From Paludibacter sp. UBA5753 (GTDB lineage Bacteria; Bacteroidota; Bacteroidia; Bacteroidales; Paludibacteraceae), in the NCBI GenBank assembly GCA_002427615.1, contig DIFH01000041.1, forward strand, positions 6,643-35,375: a DNA stretch of 28,733 nt, given 5' to 3'. The position numbers and the translations under genes are program-made. Of this stretch, positions 5,856 to 14,565 are shown piece by piece. The stretch's first letter is position 1. Each line of letters opens with the position of its first letter. Below the pieces are notes generated by a model. That model was not told the DNA's origin. It saw only the letters and a program-made list of their open reading frames with translations, and ran no database searches.

Positions 5856-7532
5856 TTAGTCGGAATAAACCTTCAGCTTGTCGCCTAAGTTTAATTTATC
5901 ACTCGTTTTGTTATTCCATTTTTTTAATTCTTTTATGGTGCAATCGTATTTCATGGCAATCGACGACAATGTTTCTCCTGAGCTTACCTTATGAGTTATC
6001 GAAGTCTTTGCAGAAATTGCATTTTTTGAGGCTAAATTGCTACTTCCTTCAGGAATCTGAAGTGTTTGCCCCCGTTGAATATTGTTGGAAGACAAGTTGT
6101 TGAATGATTTTAATTCGTCAATTGAAATATTATACATTTTGGATATACTGAATAATGACTCGCCGGAACTTGCTTTATGTGTAATTTTTGCGATATTCTG
6201 TTTTTGCGGTTCGTTAGGCGAAATTTTTTCAGACTGGTTCTCTGCAACTTCTTTACTCGTTTGTGCCGTTTCATCAGGCAGTTTCAGCACTTGTCCCGCC
6301 AAAATCTTTGCATTCGTCAGGTTGTTAACTTTCATCAACTCTTTCGGGGTGGTATTGTGTTTTTCAGCTATCGATGCCAGCGTTTCTCCTTTGCTGACTT
6401 TATGTTCCATCTCTTTTACCGCGCTTTCCTGAATATTCGCTACTTGCTTGTTATCATTTGCAGTTTTTATATTATCAGCAATAACCGGTTCTGTTTCGTT
6501 TGCCAGTTTCAGTTCCTGTCCCGGGAATATTTTGCCTTTTTTCAAATTATTCAGTTCTTTCAGTTCTTTAACCGAAATACCATAGAGCTTAGAAACAGCA
6601 AACAAGGTTTCTCCTTTTTTTACGACGTGTTTCGTAGGTAACAAACTGTTATTTTGATTCGAGAGCAGCTTGTCGTTTTCTGAAAATCCTGAAGAATCGT
6701 TCATTTGTTTCAATGAACTTTTCGCTAAAACAGGCTCAACAACCAGTATGGTTTCCTCATCTGTAATTTTCAACCGTTGTTTGATTTTCAGCTTGTCCTT
6801 TTTCAGCTTGTTTTTCTGTTTTAACTGCGCCACAGTCAGTCCGTATTTCTCGGCAATCGACGATAAATTTTCGCCGGCTTTTACGTAATGATATTTTGCC
6901 GGAATTACTTTCTTAACAGGTTGTGAAGGTATGGAGCTTACATATTCCTGACGTTTCACCGTTGTATTGTCGACGGCAATCTGCATTAAAGAATCGCCTG
7001 CTATAACGCGTGCTGCTTTTACAAATCTTTTCTGATAATAATTCTGCTGCGAATTGGAAATTGTAACTCCTTCTTTTACAGAAGCATGAATAAAATCAAA
7101 TTCCCCATCTTCTTTTGCCGCAACAACAATACCTACATGACCCACTTTCCCGTTCCGACGACGGCCATTAAAAAAGACAAGATCGCCGGGTTTCAGTTCC
7201 GATTTATCGACTGAAGGAAACTGCGCAGCCTGATCGGCCGATGAACGTTCTAAATTATAGCCAAAATTTCGGTAAATATATGAAGTAAACCCCGAACAAT
7301 CAAACGAAGATATTCCCTCCGAACCATAGCGATAAGGAGTATTTAAAAAAAGTTTCCCGTAATTTATCAATGAATCGGTTAAATTGATTTTATCGGTTGG
7401 TTTTAAAGGCGTCAATACAGTTGATTTCACAGAGTCGGAAGGGATCGCAACTTTGTTCTGTTTCTGGGCATAAAACTGTAAGGTTGAGAATAATATACCC
7501 AATAAAATAACCGTGTATTTCTGTAATGGCAT
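5856..7532 (-). CDS. NlpC/P60 peptidoglycan endopeptidase with five LysM repeats
   Basis: This 558-residue exported cell-wall hydrolase has a signal peptide (residues 1-22, ending near FYAQ). The NlpC/P60 domain (about 50-178) carries Cys79 in SSFDCSGF, His132 in GHVGIV and third polar residue His149 in FIHAS, so the triad is complete. Five LysM modules follow at about 213-257, 301-343, 376-418, 450-494 and 513-556, joined by Lys/Asn/Glu-rich linkers. It should cut peptide stems in the periplasm, with the LysM array holding it on glycan. Catalytic domain first and LysM array last is the reverse of the well-known Bacillus LytE layout. It follows the LdcA gene by about 100 bases but seems to have its own promoter. 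Confidence 0.95.
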   Translation of the reverse strand: MPLQKYTVILLGILFSTLQFYAQKQNKVAIPSDSVKSTVLTPLKPTDKINLTDSLINYGKLFLNTPYRYGSEGISSFDCSGFTSYIYRNFGYNLERSSADQAAQFPSVDKSELKPGDLVFFNGRRRNGKVGHVGIVVAAKEDGEFDFIHASVKEGVTISNSQQNYYQKRFVKAARVIAGDSLMQIAVDNTTVKRQEYVSSIPSQPVKKVIPAKYHYVKAGENLSSIAEKYGLTVAQLKQKNKLKKDKLKIKQRLKITDEETILVVEPVLAKSSLKQMNDSSGFSENDKLLSNQNNSLLPTKHVVKKGETLFAVSKLYGISVKELKELNNLKKGKIFPGQELKLANETEPVIADNIKTANDNKQVANIQESAVKEMEHKVSKGETLASIAEKHNTTPKELMKVNNLTNAKILAGQVLKLPDETAQTSKEVAENQSEKISPNEPQKQNIAKITHKASSGESLFSISKMYNISIDELKSFNNLSSNNIQRGQTLQIPEGSSNLASKNAISAKTSITHKVSSGETLSSIAMKYDCTIKELKKWNNKTSDKLNLGDKLKVYSD

Positions 7533-7567
7533 CGTTTGAAAAAATGAGTCTGATAATTAAGTCATTG

Positions 7568-7575
7568 CAAAGATA
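7568..7575 (-). promoter_or_regulatory. -7 promoter box for the LysM/NlpC gene
   Basis: On the minus strand 7575-7568 reads TATCTTTG, matching TAnnTTTG. It lies 35 bases before the start codon at 7532. No convincing TTTG -33 box is present. Confidence 0.45.
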
Positions 7576-7636
7576 AAATTTTAGATGGATAAAACTAATT
7601 CTTTTGGTTCTTTTTAAGAAAAAAGATTTTCTTTTT

Positions 7637-8536
7637 TTAAAAACCCATACTCAAACAAACACGGGTAAGGCTGACATCCAAATCAACATTTTCTCCCAGT
7701 ATCAAAGGCAGGTTGTAATCCACATGTCCGGCAGGAAAATTGAAGCACACAGGATAATCGTAATCTTTTACAGCATCCGCAATAATTTCGGCAACGGTCA
7801 GCATCATCAACGGGTCTTCTTCGCATTCGCTAAACTGCCCGACCACCAACCCTGAAATTTTTGCCAATGCCCCACTCAACCGCAGGTTTTGCATCATGCG
7901 GTCGATGTGGTAAGGTTTTTCGGCAATGTCTTCGATAAAAAGAATATTGCCCTCGTAAGGCAAATCGAATTTTGTCCCGCTCATGCCGACAAGTACCGAA
8001 AGATTTCCGCCGATCAATTTTCCCCCGACTTTTCCCGGACGATTAAGCGGATGTGCCGGAATTTCGTAAGCCGGCATTTTACCGAATAAAATTTCTTTCA
8101 ACCGTTGAATCTGTTCCGAATTTTCGGGAAGTTCGGTCAACTGTTTTGCCATTATCCCATGAATGGAAGCCAACCCAAGATTGGTAATGGTATTGTGCAG
8201 AATGGTGATATCGCTGAAACCAATCAACCATTTGGGCGATTGTTGGAAAGCGGAAAAATCAATTTTATCAATAATCTGCGTTATCCCGTAACCTCCACGA
8301 CTGCATAGAATTGCCCTCACATCTTTATCGTCCAAGGCTTGTTGCAAATCGGCAATACGCTGTTCTTTCGTTCCGGCAAACCGGCCATATTCCAAGCGGG
8401 CAAATCTGCCTTCGGTAACCTGCAAACCCCAGGTTGAAAGTAGTTTTTTTGCTCCATCTATAAATAACGGGTCAATTGCTCCCGATGGAGAAACTATGTG
8501 TATCCGGTCGCCGGTATGAAGATAAGGAGGTATCAT
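7637..8536 (-). CDS. ldcA: LD-carboxypeptidase (S66 family)
   Basis: This 299-residue S66-family peptidase probably trims the terminal D-Ala from murein tetrapeptides (L,D-bond) during cell-wall recycling in the cytoplasm. There is no signal peptide. The family motifs are SRGGYG (79-84), nucleophile Ser108 in IGFSDIT, Glu202 in LFIEDIAE and His271 in FPAGHVDYN, which together give the full Ser-Glu-His triad. S66 also contains MccF, which detoxifies microcin C. The generic motifs cannot separate the two, but the standard length and the cell-wall neighbour support LdcA. It is 54 bases downstream of ybaK and probably belongs to the transcript that begins with the ABC exporter genes. Confidence 0.9.
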   Translation of the reverse strand: MIPPYLHTGDRIHIVSPSGAIDPLFIDGAKKLLSTWGLQVTEGRFARLEYGRFAGTKEQRIADLQQALDDKDVRAILCSRGGYGITQIIDKIDFSAFQQSPKWLIGFSDITILHNTITNLGLASIHGIMAKQLTELPENSEQIQRLKEILFGKMPAYEIPAHPLNRPGKVGGKLIGGNLSVLVGMSGTKFDLPYEGNILFIEDIAEKPYHIDRMMQNLRLSGALAKISGLVVGQFSECEEDPLMMLTVAEIIADAVKDYDYPVCFNFPAGHVDYNLPLILGENVDLDVSLTRVCLSMGF

Positions 8537-8590
8537 ATAGAGTTATTCTTTCTTGCAAACACTACTCAAAAACATGAAAATCGGATAACT

Positions 8591-9076
8591 TTATTCTGTG
8601 CTCAGAATAAGAAAATCTACAGTTGCTTTTATCTCCGCAATAAGATCCGACGGCGAAAGGACTAACTGCAATCCTCTTTTTCCCGCGCTGACATAAATAC
8701 GTTCGAAATTCAGACAGCTTTCATGAATAAAAGCAGGAAAATGTTTTTTCATTCCAATAGGCGAACAAGCCCCGCGAATATATCCGGTAACCGGCAAAAG
8801 TTCTTTCATCGGAATCATTTCGCAATTTTTATTTTCCGAAACTCTGGCGGCTTTTTTCAAATCCAGTTCTTCGGCTCCCGGAATGATACAAACGAAATAG
8901 CCGGTTTTATCTCCTTTCAGCACGAGCGTTTTGAAAACTTTTTCGATGGGCTCATTCAATTGTGCAGCGACATGAACGGCGCTCAAATCGGCTTCATCTA
9001 CTTCGTAAGGAATTAACTGATAGTCGATTTTTGCCTTATCCAAAAGTCGGGCGGCATTTGTTTTTTCGATTGTCAT
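8591..9076 (-). CDS. ybaK: Cys-tRNA(Pro)/aminoacyl-tRNA deacylase, YbaK/EbsC family
   Basis: This 161-residue single-domain protein has the YbaK fold. It has an N-terminal TNAARLLDKAKIDYQLIPYEVDE segment, the conserved lysine Lys49 in EKVFKTLVLKGDKTG, a PGAEELDLKKAA stretch and the GYIRGACSPIGMKK loop. The family hydrolyses mischarged tRNA, chiefly Cys-tRNA(Pro), in trans with ProRS. All landmarks and the length are normal. It lies 57 bases after the NatB-like permease and 54 bases before ldcA, so it is likely part of one minus-strand operon, although no functional tie among these genes is obvious. Confidence 0.93.
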   Translation of the reverse strand: MTIEKTNAARLLDKAKIDYQLIPYEVDEADLSAVHVAAQLNEPIEKVFKTLVLKGDKTGYFVCIIPGAEELDLKKAARVSENKNCEMIPMKELLPVTGYIRGACSPIGMKKHFPAFIHESCLNFERIYVSAGKRGLQLVLSPSDLIAEIKATVDFLILSTE

Positions 9077-9133
9077 GTAATTTTATTGAGAATTTAATTC
9101 ATCCCAAAGTTCCCTCTTCTGTAAGGGATAAGG

Positions 9134-10447
9134 TCAATACTTCAACCACTTCCACAATTCTTTCCAGGTTACTTTTTTGCCGTACATCAAAATTCCCGTG
9201 CGATAAATCTTGCCTGCCAACCAGGTACTTCCGATAAACGACAAAACAAGTATACCGATGGACAAGGCAATCTCCCAAGCCGGAACATCGAACGGAAGCC
9301 GCACCATCATCACAATGGGCGACGTGAACGGAATAATCGAACACCAAAACGCTAACGGCCCATCGGGATTTTCGGCGGTAAAAATACCCGCATAAATAGC
9401 AAACATGATCGGAATCATAAGTGGCATTGAGAATTGATTGGTGTCGGTTTCGTTGTCGACGGCTGATCCGACGGCTGCAAAAAGCGACGCATACAGCAGA
9501 TATCCTCCGATAAAATAAATGACGAACATGACAATTAGCTGCACATAATCCACTCCGTTTAAAGCTGTTATGAATCCCTGTATTTCGGCAGGCATGGTTT
9601 GCGTTCCAACTTGCCCCATTTCCTGTACTTTTTGTACCGAACTCATGTCAATGTCGTTGCCAAAAATCGAACTGACTCCCATCATAATGGCAACGGTAAG
9701 CACAACCCACAGCAGAAACTGAGTAAGCCCCACCATGGCTATACCAATGATTTTCCCCATCATCAGTTCGAAAGGTTTCACCGACGAAACCATTACTTCC
9801 ACGATACGGTTGGATTTTTCCTGCACCACGCCGCTCATTACTTGTGCGCCGTAAATTAATATAAACATGTAGATGATAAAAGCCATTACCATACCGATAA
9901 TCGTTGCCAGTTCTGCCGAGGCTTCTTTTTCCTCTCCATCTTCGCCCCATTTAATGGTTTTCAGGTCGATGTCGGTTTTCGAGTTTTCGACCATTGTTTT
10001 CAGGTTGGGAATATTGTATGAGGCTAATTTTTGTTCTTCGATGTAATTGTTCAGCAGTCCGGATACATAAGTTTTCAGTTCCAGATTTATTTGTTCGTTA
10101 GAATAAATGGTTGCAGCCGTCGAATCAATTCTCAGGTCGTTGGAGATGTAAAGTAAAGCGGTGTATTCGCCATCGTCTTTTTGTTTTTGTTTTTTCAGTT
10201 CGTCAACCGAAGCATCGGTAAACTGAAAAATATACGACTCGTTATCTTTCAGCACATCTTTGTAAAGTTGTGTTTTATCCACCACTACTATTTTTTTTAC
10301 TTTATCATCCTTAATGCCTCCAAGATAAATGATAAGGGCAAACATGGCGGCAAAAAGGATGGGCGTAAGGAAAGTAAGCAGGATAAATGATTTTTTCATT
10401 ACCCTGGTACTGTATTCTCGTTTTATGATTAAACCTATTTTTGACAT
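9134..10447 (-). CDS. ABC-2 family transporter permease, NatB-like
   Basis: This 437-residue membrane protein is the partner of the ATPase encoded just upstream. It has a basic N-terminus (KREYSTRVMKKS), a first membrane helix at about 20-41, a large extracytoplasmic domain (about 45-180), and then five or more helices towards the C-terminus, including a conserved VQEKSNRIVEVMVSSVKPFELMMGK loop. That loop (NRIxExLxSSVxPxxLMxGK) is diagnostic of the NatB/ABC-2 exporter group. NatAB in Bacillus exports Na+, but many relatives have no known substrate, so I name only the family. The gene follows the ATPase by 131 bases, a gap that contains one arm of a long-range inverted repeat. Confidence 0.9.
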   Translation of the reverse strand: MSKIGLIIKREYSTRVMKKSFILLTFLTPILFAAMFALIIYLGGIKDDKVKKIVVVDKTQLYKDVLKDNESYIFQFTDASVDELKKQKQKDDGEYTALLYISNDLRIDSTAATIYSNEQINLELKTYVSGLLNNYIEEQKLASYNIPNLKTMVENSKTDIDLKTIKWGEDGEEKEASAELATIIGMVMAFIIYMFILIYGAQVMSGVVQEKSNRIVEVMVSSVKPFELMMGKIIGIAMVGLTQFLLWVVLTVAIMMGVSSIFGNDIDMSSVQKVQEMGQVGTQTMPAEIQGFITALNGVDYVQLIVMFVIYFIGGYLLYASLFAAVGSAVDNETDTNQFSMPLMIPIMFAIYAGIFTAENPDGPLAFWCSIIPFTSPIVMMVRLPFDVPAWEIALSIGILVLSFIGSTWLAGKIYRTGILMYGKKVTWKELWKWLKY

Positions 10448-10465
10448 GATGATAGAAATTAAAAG

Positions 10466-10592
10466 CCCCTAATTCCTAAAATAGAAATTGGAGAAATTGT
10501 TTTTTTAAAGTTTTTTTATCATAAAAAATATCTCGATAAATAATTCTTTGTTTGGACACAAATTATATTTTTTCCGCTTTAGGAATGAGGGG
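10466..10592. repeat. 15-bp imperfect inverted repeat spanning the exporter intergenic gap
   Basis: CCCCTAATTCCTAAA (10466-10480) and TTTAGGAATGAGGGG (10578-10592) are inverted copies with one mismatch, separated by 97 bases. The right arm covers the last codons and stop of the ATPase gene; the left arm lies just before the permease gene. In the minus-strand transcript they could close a large hairpin, followed by a CUUUUAAUUU stretch. Confidence 0.6.
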
Positions 10593-11478
10593 TTACTGTT
10601 TCTATAAAAATATCGTTCATGCTTGGCAAAATTTCCTGAAACGAAACAATTTCGGTTTGCTGCATGAGTCTTTGAAGCAGGGAATTATTGGTGTCGGCCT
10701 CCGCTTTTTTTATCGAGTATTCGAAAATTCCGTTTTTACGTTGTTCTTCAATCAATTCAAAACCATTTACGTCAAGCGTTTTATTCGTTTTTACCAAATA
10801 AGTGTTGGTAGTATGTGAAGCCCTGATTTCGGCAACATTTCCCTGTAAAACAATTTTGGATTTATTGACCAGCGAAATATTCTCGCAAAGGTCTTCCACA
10901 GTTCCCATGTTGTGGGTCGAAAAAATGATGGTTGCTCCTTTGTCGCGCAGTTCCAGAATTTCGCATTTAAGTTGTTCGGCATTCACAGGATCGAAGCCGC
11001 TAAACGGTTCGTCGAAGATCAACAACTTCGGATCGTGGAGAATAGTAGTTATAAACTGCACTTTCTGAGCCATTCCCTTCGAAAGTTCTTCCACTTTCTT
11101 GTTCCACCAGCCTTGTATTTCAAATCTTTCGAACCAGTATTTCAAAGACTTGAGAGCATCCTTTTTGGACATTCCTTTCAGTTGCGCCAGAAACAAAGCC
11201 TGTTCGCCAACTTTCATTTTTTTATACAATCCGCGTTCTTCGGGCAAATAACCGATGTGGTAAACATCTTCAGGAGTCATTTGCTTTCCGTTCAATCGCA
11301 CTTGTCCGCTATCGGGCGCCGTGATACAATTGATGATACGAATCAGGGTAGTTTTTCCGGCGCCGTTTGGTCCCAAAAGTCCGTAGATTGAGTTTTCGGG
11401 TACTTCCAGACTTACACCATCCAAGGCGCGGTGTCCGTCAAATTGTTTTACGACGTTTTCTACTTCGAGTAAAGGCAT
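10579..11478 (-). CDS. ABC transporter ATP-binding protein, NatA-like
   Basis: This 299-residue ATPase has Walker A GPNGAGKTT at 36-44, signature LSKGMAQ at 132-138 and Walker B LLIFDEP at 152-158, then SGFDPVN and a switch histidine in STHNM. The LSKGM form of the signature and the C-terminal extension of about 80 residues (a domain ending in SFQEILPSMNDIFIETV) are typical of NatA/CcmA-like exporters paired with ABC-2 permeases. The permease is encoded directly downstream, so the two form one exporter; the substrate is unknown. The start at 11478 places the first strand (LLEVENVVKQF) at the normal position. A clear promoter was not recognised in the 178 bases before it. Confidence 0.92.
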   Translation of the reverse strand: MPLLEVENVVKQFDGHRALDGVSLEVPENSIYGLLGPNGAGKTTLIRIINCITAPDSGQVRLNGKQMTPEDVYHIGYLPEERGLYKKMKVGEQALFLAQLKGMSKKDALKSLKYWFERFEIQGWWNKKVEELSKGMAQKVQFITTILHDPKLLIFDEPFSGFDPVNAEQLKCEILELRDKGATIIFSTHNMGTVEDLCENISLVNKSKIVLQGNVAEIRASHTTNTYLVKTNKTLDVNGFELIEEQRKNGIFEYSIKKAEADTNNSLLQRLMQQTEIVSFQEILPSMNDIFIETVTPHS

Positions 11479-11656
11479 TCTTATATTTGGTTTACTTGTT
11501 AAGTTATTTGTTCTCTGTTATTTGTCTCTCCTTCGCCGAAACGTTTCCGGTGGTTATTGTCTGCGTCAAATTATTTTACCCAATAAATAGTGTTTGAATG
11601 AAAACTCGGCGTTTTCTTTCTGACACTAAATATCTACAAATATCGGCAAAAGCAAA

Positions 11657-12358
11657 TTACATTTTCCCTTCATCGGCAAAACTGTAATAGCTTCCGCGGG
11701 CAATAATGATATGGTCGAGAAAGCGGATGCCAATAGCTTCGCAACCTTGTTTGATGCGTTTGGTAATCTGATTGTCCTCGGGGCTCGGATGATTTTGTCC
11801 TGACGGATGATTGTGCGCCACGGCGATACCCGATGCCGATTTTTCCAACGCCATTTTCAGCAACATTGGCAGGTCGACAACCGTTTGTTGGCTTCCTCCC
11901 TGAGTCAGTCGTTTTATTTCCAATAGTTTGTTTGCTCCATCGAGCAGCGCCACCCAAAATTCTTCATGTGGCAGATCGATCAGAACCGATTCAAAAAGAT
12001 CGAAAAAATCCTGACTTGAAACGATTTTCTTCCGTTCGATTACATCTCCTGTTTTGCGACGTTTCCCCAGCTCAAGAGCCGCCATGATGGTGATGGCTTT
12101 AGCCTCGCCGATTCCTTTAAAGCGTTTGCATAAATCGGTAATACTTAGCCGTGCCAGTTCGTTTATATTATCCTTGCACTCACGCATGATACGGCGCGAC
12201 AGTTCAACTGCCGATTCATCTTTGTTTCCCGATCCGATGAGAATAGCCAATAACTCGGCATCCGAAAGGCTTTGAGCGCCTTTCCGTGCCATTTTCTCCC
12301 GCGGACGATCGTCTTCCGACCATTCACGGATTGTCAAGCGCTTTTCGTCGGTTACCAT
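11657..12358 (-). CDS. radC: RadC-family JAB/MPN domain protein
   Basis: This 233-residue protein has a helical N-terminal region (SLSDAELLAILIGSG at 30-44), a helix-hairpin-helix-like KGIGEAKA (81-88) and a C-terminal JAB/MPN+ domain from about 110. The zinc site HxHxxxxxxxxxxD is present: His182 and His184 in VAHNHPSG, then Asp195 in PSPEDNQI. The family was named for a supposed role in DNA repair that was later questioned; the biochemical function is unresolved. Length and motifs are standard. The start ATG at 12358 lies five bases after a strong minus-strand TAnnTTTG box, suggesting a leaderless or nearly leaderless mRNA. Confidence 0.93.
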   Translation of the reverse strand: MVTDEKRLTIREWSEDDRPREKMARKGAQSLSDAELLAILIGSGNKDESAVELSRRIMRECKDNINELARLSITDLCKRFKGIGEAKAITIMAALELGKRRKTGDVIERKKIVSSQDFFDLFESVLIDLPHEEFWVALLDGANKLLEIKRLTQGGSQQTVVDLPMLLKMALEKSASGIAVAHNHPSGQNHPSPEDNQITKRIKQGCEAIGIRFLDHIIIARGSYYSFADEGKM

Positions 12359-12362
12359 GTGC

Positions 12363-12370
12363 CAAAAGTA
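12363..12370 (-). promoter_or_regulatory. -7 promoter box abutting radC
   Basis: The minus strand reads TACTTTTG at 12370-12363, an exact TAnnTTTG match, followed by GCAC and then the radC ATG. A start site at the usual distance would fall on or next to the A of ATG. The -33 TTTG is not evident. Confidence 0.5.
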
Positions 12371-12403
12371 CGAAAAAAGTTTTTGATATTTATGTTTTTT
12401 GTT

Positions 12404-12440
12404 AGCACTATTGTAAAACAGGATAGATTACCCTGCACAA
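12404..12440 (-). terminator. Weak possible terminator after ovoA
   Basis: Reading the minus strand, CAGGGTAATCTATCCTG can form a short 4-5 bp hairpin (CAGG/CCTG), followed by TTTTA. The stem is short and the T-run brief, so this is a low-confidence site between ovoA and radC. Confidence 0.25.
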
Positions 12441-12459
12441 CGAGTGATACTGAGTTAAG

Positions 12460-14562
12460 TCATTTTTTCCTTCTCCAGAAAGTTACCTCACAAATTTGAT
12501 TTTCAATATTTCTTGATGATTTACGAAGCGTTCTTATTAAATTGAACGGAGTCTTTTCCAATTCGAAATGGGGATTCAACAATTCTCTGATGCCTTCAAA
12601 AGAAGTCAACGGTTCGCCATCTTTTTTAAATCCGCCCGGCCAATGCTCGCGTCTAATATGCATATTTCCCCAGTCATAAGTCGAAGCAATAACCAGCAGT
12701 CCATCATCGGTCAGTCGCTCGTGAATATTTTCCAGAAACAGAATAGGGCAGGTAAGTTCTTCGAGCACGTTGGGTGCAATAATCAAATCGTAATCCGTGT
12801 AAAGTGGTTTCAGGTTATTGGCATTGTCCTGCATAAACAGAATTTTTTCTTTTCCAATGTCTAATCCGGTTTCCGACAAAACAATTTCGCGATATAACAC
12901 CAATTCGCCTTCATCTTTTACAATGTAGCGCATAAACCCTTTTTCCTGCAACTGAATAGGCATGCGGATAAAGCGTGCCGAAGAATCGATTGCAGTGATT
13001 TTTTTAAAATACGGCGCCAGTTCAAAAGCAAGTCTTCCGGTATCGGTATTCAGGTCAAGTACGGTTTTGTATTGAGGTTCAACCACAAATTGCAGGATTT
13101 CGGCAGCCAGTTTTTTCGAAAAATTCAAGTCTGAATTTTCGCCCCACATATTTTCGCAGGAGTTGGCAACTTCAATATCGGTTTCGTATTCATCGTTGTG
13201 GATCACAAGCGGAGTTTCAGATTGCACCAACCGAAAACCTGCATGTTGGTAAAAATGACGACGAAAAGCGTAACGGGCGTGGCGCGTAGCTTCATTTCCT
13301 GTCGAAATCCACGAACCGCCTTTGATCAGGTTGTGTTTTCCATCGAAAGTAGGCGTCGAAAAATCGTCGTACATTGGGTGTACTTTAAAGCCTGCAAATC
13401 CGGTTATCGGCGTTTCTGTCCATTGCCAGACATTGCCAATTACATCATAAAAATCATTCATCTTAAATTTATCCACCGGGCAGGGCGAAGTAAAATGTTC
13501 AAGATTAATATTCCCTGGAGCAGTTTTCCAGTCAAGTTCATCGGGAATCTGACAATGTTCAGCCAGCCGGTACCATTCTGCTTCGGTAGGCAGCCGGTAA
13601 GTTTTACCTTCACGAGCAGTTTTCCAGTTACAATAAGCTTTTGCTTCGAGATAATTTACTTCGGCAGGCCAGTTCCATGGCATCGGAATTTCTTCGGCAA
13701 CTAAACGCAACCAATATTCTTCTCCCTTTTTTCTCCAGAAAAGCGGCATTTGTGCCTGTTTGAATTCTCGCCAGCTCCAACCTTCTCCGGTCCAAAGTGA
13801 TTCGTTATCATATCCTTTATCGTTAACAAACTTCAGAAATTCTCCATTCGATATCAGATATTTTGTGGTACGGAAACTTTCAACCTTTTCAGTATAATTT
13901 CCATATTCATTGTCCCAACCGTAAAGCGGATGATGGAGAGGTTTCCCGAGTCTCATTCCGGCGCCAGGAACCGGAAGCAATTCATTGATTGGCGCATCGC
14001 CTGTTTCAGTACAGATTTGCCCAAACTTTCCCTTCACAACTTCATCCAAAGGCAACTGGCGAATAAGTACCGACGAAGTTTCGAGATGTATTCGTTCGTG
14101 TTCAATACCCATCATGATAATCCAAAACGGATCCTCCCACTTGACCGGAAGATTAAGCGGAGCTGTTAATATTACATCTGAAATTATTTCCTTTGCCTCG
14201 CGGCGATAAGCCCGAACTTCGGAAACATCAGGCCAGTTATAATGTTTTTCATCCAGATCGTCCCAACTCATTTCGTCCACCCCGATGGCAAAAATCGATT
14301 CGAAAGCCGGATGAATACGCGTATCTATAATTTTTGCAAGGAAAAGCTTATTGATAAAGAAGACAGCCGTATGCCCCAGATAGAAAAGCAAAACATGGCG
14401 CAACGGGTCGCCGCGGTGATAAAAAACATCGTCTGATTTTAACTGTGTGTAAAGTTTTTCGTCAATTGCCCATGTTTTTTCGAAATATTCAAGAATTTCC
14501 TGACGTTTTGCATCCGGATTTCCGTTACTCAAATCGATAATTTTCGTAATTAATTCTTTCAT
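12460..14562 (-). CDS. ovoA: OvoA: 5-histidylcysteine sulfoxide synthase fused to methyltransferase
   Basis: This 700-residue protein should make ovothiol, a thiol-histidine antioxidant. A DinB-like domain (about 1-175) and an FGE-sulfatase/EgtB-like domain (about 200-447) form the iron-dependent oxygenase that joins cysteine to C5 of histidine. The three-histidine iron site is visible as His64 in YLGHTAVFF and His155/His159 in the HX3HXE motif EHERIHLE. The block RYAFRRHFYQHAGFR (430-444) closes the FGE domain. A C-terminal SAM methyltransferase domain (about 480-700) should N-methylate 5-thiohistidine. Its motif I, VLDLNTDTGR (501-510), departs from the common DxGCxxG form. The length and three-domain order match OvoA rather than EgtB, which lacks this C-terminal domain. 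The gene follows a GNAT gene by three bases, which suggests coupled translation. Confidence 0.93.
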   Translation of the reverse strand: MKELITKIIDLSNGNPDAKRQEILEYFEKTWAIDEKLYTQLKSDDVFYHRGDPLRHVLLFYLGHTAVFFINKLFLAKIIDTRIHPAFESIFAIGVDEMSWDDLDEKHYNWPDVSEVRAYRREAKEIISDVILTAPLNLPVKWEDPFWIIMMGIEHERIHLETSSVLIRQLPLDEVVKGKFGQICTETGDAPINELLPVPGAGMRLGKPLHHPLYGWDNEYGNYTEKVESFRTTKYLISNGEFLKFVNDKGYDNESLWTGEGWSWREFKQAQMPLFWRKKGEEYWLRLVAEEIPMPWNWPAEVNYLEAKAYCNWKTAREGKTYRLPTEAEWYRLAEHCQIPDELDWKTAPGNINLEHFTSPCPVDKFKMNDFYDVIGNVWQWTETPITGFAGFKVHPMYDDFSTPTFDGKHNLIKGGSWISTGNEATRHARYAFRRHFYQHAGFRLVQSETPLVIHNDEYETDIEVANSCENMWGENSDLNFSKKLAAEILQFVVEPQYKTVLDLNTDTGRLAFELAPYFKKITAIDSSARFIRMPIQLQEKGFMRYIVKDEGELVLYREIVLSETGLDIGKEKILFMQDNANNLKPLYTDYDLIIAPNVLEELTCPILFLENIHERLTDDGLLVIASTYDWGNMHIRREHWPGGFKKDGEPLTSFEGIRELLNPHFELEKTPFNLIRTLRKSSRNIENQICEVTFWRRKK

Positions 14563-14565
14563 AAC

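Noticed and set aside
6177..6641. 154-codon plus-strand frame inside the LysM gene
   Set aside because: Phe/Cys-rich translation that mirrors the Lys/Glu-rich LysM linkers on the coding strand.
10912..11391. 159-codon open frame on the plus strand opposite the NatA-like gene
   Set aside because: It is fully antisense to a gene with complete ABC motifs, its translation has no recognisable domain, and its composition (Phe- and Ser-rich) is what codon bias of the true gene produces.
13198..13704. 168-codon plus-strand frame inside ovoA
   Set aside because: Antisense to the FGE-sulfatase domain of OvoA; no domain, no promoter or plausible start context.
12460..14562. EgtB (ergothioneine synthesis)
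   Set aside because: The additional C-terminal methyltransferase domain and 700-residue length fit OvoA; no egtD-like gene is adjacent.
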